Shown piece by piece: positions 1 through 5,713 of a DNA stretch of 8,129 nt. The notes beneath the pieces are model-generated. The model saw only the letters and a list, made by a program, of their open reading frames with translations, did not search any database and was not told the DNA's origin. The DNA is taken from assembly GCA_903922535.1 (NCBI GenBank), contig CAIXUF010001100.1:1-8129 (forward strand), in the 5' to 3' direction. The translations under genes and the position numbers were made by a program. This stretch comes from Candidatus Hydrogenedentota bacterium (GTDB lineage: Bacteria > Hydrogenedentota > Hydrogenedentia > Hydrogenedentiales > CAITNO01). Position 1 is the first letter of the stretch; each line of letters begins with the position of its first letter.

Positions 1-1266
1 CTGCCGCAGGAACATGGGCAGCGTGCCGACGGTGCTGGGCACGTCGTTGAGCGACGCCATGGTGACCGGCACGCCCAGCGCGCGGCCGTACAGCTGCGCG
101 GGCTGGAGCACGCGGACCATTTCCTCGCCGGAGCAGATTCCAGTGAGCATGTTGAGGTAAAGCCCCGTCAGGCCCATGCGCCCCTCTTTGATGCGCTGCT
201 CCATCACGGGCATCTTGTCCGGGGCAAGCTGCCTGAACCAGTCCAACTGCGCGAAGACTTCCAGGTTGTACTTGTAGTTTGGCAGCTTGTCGCAGGCTTC
301 CAGCGCGCCGAGCGCATTGTCCACGTGAAGCTGCATGCATTTCTCCTGGAGGTCCGTGTAGCCGATGTCGGTGTGGGCCGACGCGGCCACGAAGACCTTC
401 CACTGCTTCTCGGGCTGCGCGTCAAAGGTGGAGGACTGTTCCTTGTCGCCGACTTTAAGCGTCACCTTCTGCTTTCCAACCTGCGTGAAGGGGTCCACCA
501 TCAGCGGGACCGAGCTTTCCCCCTGGGCCAGCGCGATCTTCTGCGGCGCCGCGCCGCCGTCGAGCCCAATCATGCCGTCGCCGTCGAGCCCCTCGTTGGC
601 GATGCGGACCAGCACGGCCTGCTTCATCACGCCGTCCACGGTCTTGAACATGGGCGTGCAGGTTGCGTTGATGTGGTCCACCTGCGGGCCGTTGGGCACG
701 CCCGCCTCCAGCTTCACCGAGTCGTACAGAATCCAGGAGCCTTCCGTGGTGGCCAGCACCAGTTCATTGCCGCCCCGTTTCATCCATGCGGCCGGGAACA
801 CGAAGGATTTCGTGAGGCGGTGCCCCTCCTTTGGGTTGGTCAGCGCGCCGTCGCCGCCGCCCGCGGGCAGCGCCACGACCGGGCATTCATGGCCGTTCAG
901 CTTGACGGAAAGGGTGGGCGGGCTGCCGGCCTGCGTGTCCACCAGGTTGACGAAGAGGCGGCACCCGGTGTTGGACGCCTTCTGGACGTCGAAGAGAATC
1001 CGGAACGGGTGCTGCTTCAATCCCGCCCAGTCATCGCTCGGGCCGGGCTGAATGAAGGACCAGTCCTTTTCCGGTTTGCTCTTGCCGACCGTGTAGGTCA
1101 CGTCGTTCGGAAAGAGCTTCTGGTAGTCCGCGTGGCTGCCCACACCGGCGAACTCCTTATAGTTCGCATCCTTCTTGCCGATGCTCCAGAGCGTGTCCGC
1201 GGCGGTGGCGGTTCCCGCGCAGACCAGCGCGGTGATTAGACAGAGAATGAACGTGGCGTTTCGCAT
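1..1266 (-). CDS. GH38-type alpha-mannosidase with N-terminal lyase-like domain, partial (C-terminus off left edge)
   Basis: The frame is open from ATG at 1266-1264 to base 1, giving 422 visible residues. AAGGAG (1274-1279) lies 7 bases upstream of the ATG. Residues 1-22 form a signal peptide ending in an ATA-A site, so the protein is exported. Residues 23 to about 170 look like the carbohydrate-binding-type beta-sandwich of family 4 polysaccharide lyases, with FRILFDV, VKLNG and a closing ILYDSVKLE strand. A second beta region follows, to about residue 290. The GH38 core starts at SAHTDIGYTD. H298 and D300 match the first zinc ligands of the family. D408, in SLNDVPST, lies 108 residues after D300, close to the 112-residue gap between Asp92 and Asp204 (the nucleophile) of Drosophila Golgi mannosidase II. 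The last zinc histidine and the C-terminal beta domains lie outside the window. GH38 enzymes hydrolyse alpha-mannosides; the substrate here cannot be read. Family assignment is fairly sure, activity less so. Confidence 0.85.
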   Translation of the reverse strand, partial: MRNATFILCLITALVCAGTATAADTLWSIGKKDANYKEFAGVGSHADYQKLFPNDVTYTVGKSKPEKDWSFIQPGPSDDWAGLKQHPFRILFDVQKASNTGCRLFVNLVDTQAGSPPTLSVKLNGHECPVVALPAGGGDGALTNPKEGHRLTKSFVFPAAWMKRGGNELVLATTEGSWILYDSVKLEAGVPNGPQVDHINATCTPMFKTVDGVMKQAVLVRIANEGLDGDGMIGLDGGAAPQKIALAQGESSVPLMVDPFTQVGKQKVTLKVGDKEQSSTFDAQPEKQWKVFVAASAHTDIGYTDLQEKCMQLHVDNALGALEACDKLPNYKYNLEVFAQLDWFRQLAPDKMPVMEQRIKEGRMGLTGLYLNMLTGICSGEEMVRVLQPAQLYGRALGVPVTMASLNDVPSTVGTLPMFLRQ

Positions 1267-1319
1267 TCCGGCGCTCCTTGTTGTCCGCGCACTTCGCGGC
1301 ATGGGTTCAAGACGGCGGC

Positions 1320-1325
1320 ACTATA
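1320..1325 (-). promoter_or_regulatory. Possible -10 element of the GH38 gene
   Basis: Read on the minus strand this is TATAGT, five of six matches to TATAAT, 53 bases upstream of the GH38 start codon. No convincing -35 hexamer lies 16-18 bases further upstream, where the sequence is G/C-rich. It is a candidate only. Confidence 0.25.
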
Positions 1326-1416
1326 CTAACCGGAACGGGGCGGCGGGGCAAGGCGCCGCTTCGCGCCCCCGCTTTCAGGGCGGCCGGATGAAATCACCGC
1401 AGGATGCCGCGCAGCC

Positions 1417-1451
1417 GCGCGTGAAGTTTTGCAAGGCAAAACGAAACGCGC
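1417..1451 (-). terminator. Two-tier hairpin downstream of the zinc-ribbon gene
   Basis: GCGCGT (1417-1422) pairs with ACGCGC (1446-1451), and GTTTTGC (1426-1432) pairs with GCAAAAC (1436-1442). Between the two stems is a symmetric 3x3 internal loop of GAA on the plus strand; the apical loop is three bases. It begins 15 bases past the stop codon of the zinc-ribbon gene, so an mRNA 3' end is the simplest role. No T-run follows on either strand, so it is not a classic intrinsic terminator. It could instead be a protein-binding palindrome. Confidence 0.35.
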
Positions 1452-1466
1452 CGATCAAAGCACCCG

Positions 1467-1652
1467 CTATGGCCTGTCCGTGAACAGCCCGCCGGGGAAG
1501 AAACCAAAGCCAAGTATGCGTTCGCAGTGGGGGCAGGAATACATGATCTCTTTCTTGATCAAACCGCGGACTTCCCGGCGCACCTCGGCCAGCCTCTCCG
1601 AGCCGGCCGCTTTCAGGGTGACGGGCTTGTCGCAATAGGGGCACTTCGCCAT
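1467..1652 (-). CDS. Small zinc-ribbon protein, 61 aa, function unknown
   Basis: The start is ATG at 1652-1650, with GGGAG (1660-1664) seven bases upstream; the stop is TAG at 1467. The protein has two CPxC knuckles, C4-P-Y-C7 and C40-P-H-C43, in the spacing of a zinc ribbon that binds one structural zinc. Between them is a charged, probably helical stretch (about residues 17-35). The tail is hydrophobic and glycine-rich, GFGFFPGGLF (48-57). There is no signal peptide, so it should be cytoplasmic. Good cysteine placement, a ribosome site and an own candidate promoter support a real gene, although overlapping frames of similar length exist. The role cannot be read; nucleic-acid or protein binding is usual for such ribbons. 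It lies 200 bases upstream of the GH38 gene on the same strand but is probably transcribed separately. Confidence 0.75.
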   Translation of the reverse strand: MAKCPYCDKPVTLKAAGSERLAEVRREVRGLIKKEIMYSCPHCERILGFGFFPGGLFTDRP

Positions 1653-1732
1653 TTCGGTTCTCCCTTCTTCGGTTCTTCCAACCCATTGATGCCGTCGTGA
1701 CGGACTGTCAGGCGGTCTTTACTTCCGGGACC

Positions 1733-1762
1733 ATAATGACCGAAAATCAGCGGGATGGTCAA
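1733..1762 (-). promoter_or_regulatory. Candidate sigma-70-type promoter of the zinc-ribbon gene
   Basis: Read on the minus strand, TTGACC (1757-1762, five of six matches to the -35 consensus) is followed after 18 bases by CATTAT (1733-1738, four of six). Transcription would start near 1726, leaving a leader of roughly 70 bases before the ATG at 1652. It lies in the divergent region shared with the GH-A-like gene, for which I found no equally good promoter. Confidence 0.35.
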
Positions 1763-1834
1763 AATGCCGGCAGCCGGATGGTGCGCTCCTCTCCGCTCCG
1801 GGCACCCTTCCATGAACAGGCCTGCAAAAGAAAC

Positions 1835-1847
1835 GGAGGCTCCCTTG
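1835..1847 (+). promoter_or_regulatory. Ribosome binding site that selects a TTG start
   Basis: GGAGG (1835-1839) lies five bases before TTG (1845-1847). Initiation here gives a protein beginning directly with a well-formed signal peptide. The in-frame ATGs at 1755 and 1812 lack a comparable site and would place a charged, non-hydrophobic extension before the signal sequence. Confidence 0.65.
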
Positions 1848-3674
1848 ACAAAACACTTTTGCGTGAGTGTGTTGTTGCTGCTGGCATCGGCTGCCGGTGC
1901 GACGACCTTCCCCAATACCGCGGCGCTGGAGAAGGGGCCGTGGAAGGTGACGCTGCTGCCGGGCCAACCGGGGTTTGTGTTCACCATGTACGGCTGTCCG
2001 GGGGAACTGGACAAGTTGAAGCAGATGGTGGGGGTGATGCGGGATCAGGGGCTGGGCAACGGTTTTGACCCGGGGCCAACGGCCTGCGCGGCGTCCAAGC
2101 CGCTCTTTGAATACCTGGCGTCCATCAACTGGCCGATGATCTGCTATCCCGGCTTTGGCGACTTTCAAATCAAGGACGGCCGGGCGCGGCTTTCCGACGC
2201 GGACGAGGCGGCCATGCAGGTGTTGGACCGGGCGGGCGATTTCAGCGCCATCCAACTCGGCGAATGGGGCTATTACTTCCACAACCTGTCCTGCGCCGAG
2301 TCGTGGTGGCGCGATGTCTACGGCCCGGACTTCAACAAGATGAAACAATTCATGAAGCCGGCGGGCCTGGCCGGTTACGACACGCGGCCCAAGGACAAGC
2401 GCGAGTGCTATGACATCGTGAAGGACTATTTCATGACGCGCCAGCGCGCCATGCGCGGGCGCAACATGAGCGTGACCGGGCATTCGCACTATGAGGCCTA
2501 CGCCGCCGAATGGGGCGCGCGGGTCGTGGGGCTGGAGGTGTGCGAGAACATCGCGTTCACCCAGTCGAAAATCGCCTTCGCGCGCGGCGCGGCGCGGCAG
2601 TGGGGCCTGCCATGGTCGTTGCAGGCGAGCCCCTGGTTCTCCGGCGCCTGCACCACCAACGGCCCGCTCCGCATCGAGGGCAAAGACGCGCGCGGACTCG
2701 ACGCGGGGCATTCGCTGAGCCTGTACCGGCGCATGTGGCTGCACGGCTGGTTCGCCGGCGCGGCGATGGTGACCCCGGAAAACAGCAGTGCGATCTTCTT
2801 TGAGGACTCGGCGAAGCCCGACAAGCTCACGTCGCACGGCAAGGCGGCCTCGGCGTTCTTCGCCTTCACGCGCGGCCATGACCGCGGCATCCCCTACACA
2901 CCCGTGGCGGTGGTGCTCGACCGCTATGCCGGATACAACGGCTACAGGGGCCACCCCTGGGGCATCCTGGAAAACACGCCGGGCGACACCGAGATCAACG
3001 ACCTCTTCGTTTGGCAGTTGTATCCCAACTCGGACCACATCCACCAGCGGCCCAACACGGACAACCCGGAAGATCGTTACCTGCGCGCCACGCCCTACGG
3101 CGAACTGGCCGACGTGTTGTTGTCCACGGCGAAAGCGGAAACGCTATCGGCCTATCCCGTGCTGTTGTTGGCCGGCGACATCGATTTCGATGCCGGGTTT
3201 GTCGACGCGTTGTGCGACGCGCTCAAGAAAGGCAGCCGCGTGTTGCTGCACCCCCGCCACCGCGACGCGCTGGGCGACAGCATGAAACGCTTGCGGGACG
3301 CGGGCGCCGTGGAAGTGCTCGATGCATGGACCAACCCGGCCACCCAACGGCCCGCCGCGATTTCCAACGAGCGGCTCGCGAAGCTCGCAGCGGAATATCT
3401 TCCCTTCACCCTGGAAGGCGATGCGATTCAGTATCAAATCAACCGCACGGCAGGCGGATGGGTGATCGAACTAATCAACAACGCGGGCGTGATCAAGAAA
3501 CCGAAAGAGCCCGCCGTGGTGGATGCGTCTGCGGTGGCCAAAGTGAAGATCACGTCCAAGACGGCCATGACCAAGGCACGAGAATGGTGTACCGGCCAAG
3601 AACTGGCCGCGGACCCGGCCATCACTTTGGAGATTCCGCCTGGTGAAACACGGTTTGTGGAAATGAGGGTGTGA
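1845..3674 (+). CDS. Exported clan GH-A-like (GH42-type layout) putative glycoside hydrolase, 609 aa
   Basis: The start is taken as TTG at 1845 and the stop is TGA at 3672-3674. Residues 1-19 are a signal peptide (a lysine, a run of hydrophobic residues, then SAAGA before TTFP). Residues 20 to about 345 read as a (beta/alpha)8-type barrel. Acidic candidates at predicted strand ends are E140 in LGEWGYY and E231 or E234 in GLEVCEN; these are guesses by analogy, not proven catalytic residues. Residues about 350-500 resemble the alpha/beta trimerisation domain of GH42: PVAVVLDRY, then YPVLLLAGDIDFD and KKGSRVLLHPRH. Residues about 510-609 form a small beta domain ending in IPPGETRFVEM, a common tail in such enzymes. 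I cannot place it in a numbered family or name a substrate. It stands alone on the plus strand, divergent from the zinc-ribbon gene, with no clear terminator after it. Its GC content is like that of the other hydrolases. Confidence 0.8.
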   Translation: MTKHFCVSVLLLLASAAGATTFPNTAALEKGPWKVTLLPGQPGFVFTMYGCPGELDKLKQMVGVMRDQGLGNGFDPGPTACAASKPLFEYLASINWPMICYPGFGDFQIKDGRARLSDADEAAMQVLDRAGDFSAIQLGEWGYYFHNLSCAESWWRDVYGPDFNKMKQFMKPAGLAGYDTRPKDKRECYDIVKDYFMTRQRAMRGRNMSVTGHSHYEAYAAEWGARVVGLEVCENIAFTQSKIAFARGAARQWGLPWSLQASPWFSGACTTNGPLRIEGKDARGLDAGHSLSLYRRMWLHGWFAGAAMVTPENSSAIFFEDSAKPDKLTSHGKAASAFFAFTRGHDRGIPYTPVAVVLDRYAGYNGYRGHPWGILENTPGDTEINDLFVWQLYPNSDHIHQRPNTDNPEDRYLRATPYGELADVLLSTAKAETLSAYPVLLLAGDIDFDAGFVDALCDALKKGSRVLLHPRHRDALGDSMKRLRDAGAVEVLDAWTNPATQRPAAISNERLAKLAAEYLPFTLEGDAIQYQINRTAGGWVIELINNAGVIKKPKEPAVVDASAVAKVKITSKTAMTKAREWCTGQELAADPAITLEIPPGETRFVEMRV

Positions 3675-3794
3675 GGGTCCCTTGTGATTCGGATATGCCG
3701 ACCAAACCTTTTCAGGTTCGCACCCTCGCGGTTGTACCAGATTTGACGCCGTCTGGGAACTGGGTTTATGCTTCATCTTGAGGCAGCGTTTTGA

Positions 3795-3867
3795 CGCGGG
3801 GTGGTGGCTGGTGCCACGTCGGATCGTCTTTGGTCTGAAGCAGTAGGTTCGAATCCTACCCCCGCCA
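3795..3867 (+). tRNA. tRNA-like sequence, probably a degenerate tRNA (no assignable anticodon)
   Basis: The 73 bases fold as a cloverleaf except for the anticodon arm. The acceptor stem is CGCGGGG (3795-3801) with CCCCGCC (3860-3866), six pairs plus a C-C mismatch at the end. The D stem is GTGG/CCAC (3804-3807, 3814-3817) around a short loop containing GG. The T arm is a perfect GTAGG/CCTAC (3843-3847, 3855-3859) around the canonical loop TTCGAAT. The anticodon stem TCGGA/TCTGA (3819-3823, 3834-3838) has one G-T pair and encloses ten bases instead of seven, so no anticodon can be assigned. The unpaired first position and G-rich acceptor recall initiator tRNA, but the three G-C pairs of its anticodon stem and the CAT anticodon are missing. 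It is probably a decayed tRNA or a fragment left at an integration site. Confidence 0.5.
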
Positions 3868-3934
3868 CGCTGCTGGATTCCACCAAATACCGCGCAGAAA
3901 TCCTGCCGTTTAGACGAAGAGCCATATTCTTCCC

Positions 3935-4000
3935 GTAAGCGTTTTCATTGACAACGCCCCTTCTGTAAGCGTATTTATTGCCCTGTAATCGTTTTTCCGC
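3935..4000 (+). repeat. Three direct copies of a 16-base motif upstream of the Fic gene (putative operator array)
   Basis: Copies are GTAAGCGTTTTCATTG (3935-3950), GTAAGCGTATTTATTG (3965-3980, two differences) and the more divergent GTAATCGTTTTTCCGC (3985-4000), which shares GTAA-CGT-TTT. Start-to-start spacing is 30 and then 20 bases, whole multiples of about one helical turn, so a bound protein would lie on one face of the DNA. The array overlaps both candidate promoters of the Fic gene and ends 36 bases before its ATG, which suggests repressor sites. The binding protein is unknown; the Fic protein itself is one possibility. Confidence 0.6.
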
Positions 4001-4006
4001 GATACT
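3948..4006 (+). promoter_or_regulatory. Candidate promoter region of the Fic gene
   Basis: There are two readings. First, a perfect -35 TTGACA (3948-3953) overlaps the end of motif copy 1, with a weak -10 around TATTTA (3972-3977) inside copy 2. Second, TTGCCC (3978-3983), 17 bases, then GATACT (4001-4006), four of six matches at each hexamer, would start transcription near 4013 and leave a leader of about 24 bases. Either would be covered by a protein bound to the repeats. Confidence 0.4.
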
Positions 4007-4015
4007 GCGGGAAAA
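3992..4015 (+). other. 9-bp inverted repeat in the Fic leader region
   Basis: TTTTTCCGC (3992-4000) pairs with GCGGGAAAA (4007-4015), with one T-G pair and a six-base loop GATACT. It overlaps the third motif copy and ends 21 bases before the Fic ATG. It could be a two-fold operator around the -10 site or, if transcribed, a leader hairpin. It has no T-run after it, so it is not an intrinsic terminator. Confidence 0.45.
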
Positions 4016-4036
4016 TATGCAAATCGGGAGCCGGTT

Positions 4037-5581
4037 ATGGCGGAAAGAAGCCGAGGCCAGACAACGCTGAAACGTGCGGGATATGCCGCACTTGTTGAGC
4101 GGTATGCCCTTGAGGTGATTCCAAACTGGCACCTGTCCCTGGTTGGATCAAACGGACCGCACCGTGTGGACAAGAACGGCGACATGATCGAGGAGACCTA
4201 TGCCTCCTCATATTGGCCGGGTGACTCGCTGGGAGATCATCTCGAATTCGCCCTCAAATACGACGGCACCAATCTGGCCATTCTTGCCGTTCTGTTTCAA
4301 AAAGCGGAGGAAGAGGAGATTCTCGCGTTTCTGCGGTCCAAGCCGGGCGGCAAATACGCAAGGCGCCTTTGGTTTCTGTATGAAATGCTCACAGACAGGA
4401 CGCTTCCGCTCGACGACATGAAACAGGGCAATTACGTCGACCTGCTTGCGCCGGAGGAATACTATACCGTCACTCCCGGCCGCCGGATTGCCCGCCAGCG
4501 CGTCAATGACAATTTGCCCGGCAACCGTCAATTCTGCCCGATGGTGCGCCGCACGGATATCCTTAAGGATTTCGAGGCGGCCGACCTTCCAGGGCGCTGC
4601 CGGCAGGCGGTGTCCGCCTACACGCCCGAAATCATGAAGCGGGCGCTGGGCTATCTTTATGCCAAGGAAACGAGATCCTCCTTCGAGATCGAGCATATCA
4701 AGCCCAATTCAAGCCGAATCGAGCGTTTTGTGTCGCTGCTTCAACTGGCGGAGCAGGATGACTTCTGTGAGAAGAAGCGGCTCATTGAACTTCAGAACCG
4801 CATTGTTGATGAACGCTTTCGGGATTCCGACTACAGATTGACCCAGAATTATGTCGGGGAGGCCGTTGTCCGGCAGACAGAAAAGATACACTTCATAAGT
4901 CCGAAGCCTGAAGATCTGCCCGGCCTGATGGAGGGCTTGATGGATTGTCACAAGCGCATGGAAGCGGGTGCCGTCCCGGCGGTCATTCATGCCGCGTCCA
5001 TCGCGTACGGATTCGTCTTCCTGCACCCGTTCGAAGACGGCAATGGCCGCATTCACCGCTTTCTGATTCACAACATTCTGTCCCTGCGCACCTTTACCCC
5101 CGAAGGGGTCATGTTTCCCATATCAGCATCCATGCTGAAGAACCCGGCCGACTATGATGCATCCCTGGAAGCCTTTTCCCGCCCTCTTCTGGCACTGGTG
5201 GAATACTCGCTCGACGAAGAGGGCCGCATGGCGGTTCACAATGACACGGACATCTGGTACCGCCATATCGACATGACGCCGCAGGCGGAATCGCTTTTTC
5301 GATTTATTGAACGGACCATTAACACGGAACTTGCGGCCGAGTTGTCATTCCTTGCCCACTATGACCGGGCCAAAACGGCCATCCAAACGGTCGTGGACAT
5401 GCCTGACCGAAGACTCGACCTGTTTATTCGTTTTTGCCTTCAAAACAACGGACGGCTTTCTGCGCGAAGACGCGCGGAAGACTTCGTCTTCCTTTCCGAT
5501 GAAGAGGTCGTCCGCATGGAACAGGCGGTGCAGGATTCCTATGGGGAATTGGACAACGCCCGCCCAGGCGGCATCAGTTAA
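4037..5581 (+). CDS. Fic-domain protein, putative AMP transferase, 514 aa
   Basis: The start is ATG at 4037, six bases after GGGAG (4026-4030); the stop is TAA. The Fic active-site loop HPFEDGNGRIHR is intact at 330-341: H330 is the catalytic base, the acidic E333/D334 region binds metal, and the GNGR part holds the nucleotide phosphates. Fic enzymes usually transfer AMP from ATP to a hydroxyl side chain of a target protein in the cytoplasm. Residues 214-220, SSFEIEH, match the self-inhibitory helix pattern (S/T)xxxE(G/N) with S215 and E219, except that H220 replaces the usual G or N. Its place before the core is typical of class II Fic proteins. Residues 1 to about 200 form an N-terminal region of unassigned role (ERYALEVIPNW, LEFALKYDGTN, RRLWFLYEM, FCPMVRRT). 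Residues about 415-514 are a helical tail; I see no convincing helix-turn-helix. There is no signal peptide and no antitoxin-like gene beside it. Three 60-base stretches counted by hand (one in the GH-A-like gene, one in GH127 and one here at 4261-4320) gave 43, 40 and 31 G+C, so it may be acquired. Confidence 0.92.
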   Translation: MAERSRGQTTLKRAGYAALVERYALEVIPNWHLSLVGSNGPHRVDKNGDMIEETYASSYWPGDSLGDHLEFALKYDGTNLAILAVLFQKAEEEEILAFLRSKPGGKYARRLWFLYEMLTDRTLPLDDMKQGNYVDLLAPEEYYTVTPGRRIARQRVNDNLPGNRQFCPMVRRTDILKDFEAADLPGRCRQAVSAYTPEIMKRALGYLYAKETRSSFEIEHIKPNSSRIERFVSLLQLAEQDDFCEKKRLIELQNRIVDERFRDSDYRLTQNYVGEAVVRQTEKIHFISPKPEDLPGLMEGLMDCHKRMEAGAVPAVIHAASIAYGFVFLHPFEDGNGRIHRFLIHNILSLRTFTPEGVMFPISASMLKNPADYDASLEAFSRPLLALVEYSLDEEGRMAVHNDTDIWYRHIDMTPQAESLFRFIERTINTELAAELSFLAHYDRAKTAIQTVVDMPDRRLDLFIRFCLQNNGRLSARRRAEDFVFLSDEEVVRMEQAVQDSYGELDNARPGGIS

Positions 5582-5621
5582 CACCGCATCATATATGGGA
5601 TGCAGCGCTCCGCGTGCCTGT

Positions 5622-5650
5622 TTGCCCCCGTCTTCAATTCTGGGTATATT
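5622..5650 (+). promoter_or_regulatory. Candidate promoter of the GH127 gene
   Basis: TTGCCC (5622-5627, four of six matches to TTGACA), a 17-base spacer, then TATATT (5645-5650, five of six matches to TATAAT). Transcription would start near 5657, giving a leader of about 57 bases that opens almost directly with the hairpin at 5661-5682. Confidence 0.45.
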
Positions 5651-5660
5651 GTCAGATTCC

Positions 5661-5682
5661 GGTCCGGCGGCTCCGCCGGGCC
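5661..5682 (+). other. Strong G/C hairpin between the Fic and GH127 genes
   Basis: GGTCCGGCGG (5661-5670) is complementary to CCGCCGGGCC (5673-5682) apart from one T-G pair; allowing a four-base loop, nine pairs form. It could end Fic transcription, but only CGTTATTCC follows, not a T-run. If the promoter at 5622-5650 is right, it would instead form the 5' end of the GH127 mRNA, where such hairpins can protect a transcript from decay. It ends 18 bases before the ribosome site. Confidence 0.45.
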
Positions 5683-5713
5683 CGTTATTCCAACCCCAAC
5701 GGAGGGCGCTGTG

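Larger units (their letters stand above)
3675..4036. other. 362-base gap between the GH-A-like gene and the Fic gene
   Basis: No credible protein gene lies here. Bases 3675-3794 show only weak inverted repeats (for example CCAGA 3737-3741 with TCTGG 3752-3756) and no terminator with a T-run. Bases 3795-3867 are the tRNA-like sequence. Bases 3868-3934 show nothing I recognise. From 3935 to 4036 the sequence turns clearly A/T-richer and holds the motif array, candidate promoters, a hairpin and the Fic ribosome site. Confidence 0.7.

Noticed and set aside
325..1239. Long plus-strand open frame opposite the GH38 gene
   Set aside because: It is the antisense shadow of a GC-rich gene; its protein is arginine- and histidine-rich with no domain, while the minus strand encodes a signal peptide and GH38 motifs.
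1375..1686. 103-codon minus-strand frame overlapping the zinc-ribbon gene
   Set aside because: Different frame with no paired cysteine motif; the 61-residue frame has the ribosome site and both zinc knuckles.
1719..3044. 441-codon minus-strand frame opposite the GH-A-like gene
   Set aside because: Low-complexity composition typical of an antisense shadow, with no recognisable domain or ribosome site.
3935..4000. CRISPR-like or replication-origin repeats
   Set aside because: Only three imperfect 16-base copies with unequal 14- and 4-base gaps, no Cas or Rep gene nearby; position over a promoter fits operators better.
3773..4132. 119-codon minus-strand frame containing GVGFEPTASDQ
   Set aside because: The GFEPT string is the usual false translation of a tRNA T arm read backwards, and the frame crosses the tRNA-like sequence and the Fic start.
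4037..5581. Fic gene as half of a toxin-antitoxin pair
   Set aside because: No small antitoxin-like gene lies beside it, and the inhibitory helix pattern is within the protein itself.
3795..5713. Complete integrated element with flanking att repeats
   Set aside because: No second copy of the tRNA-like 3' part (3843-3866) is visible after the Fic gene, and no integrase or transposase gene is in the window.
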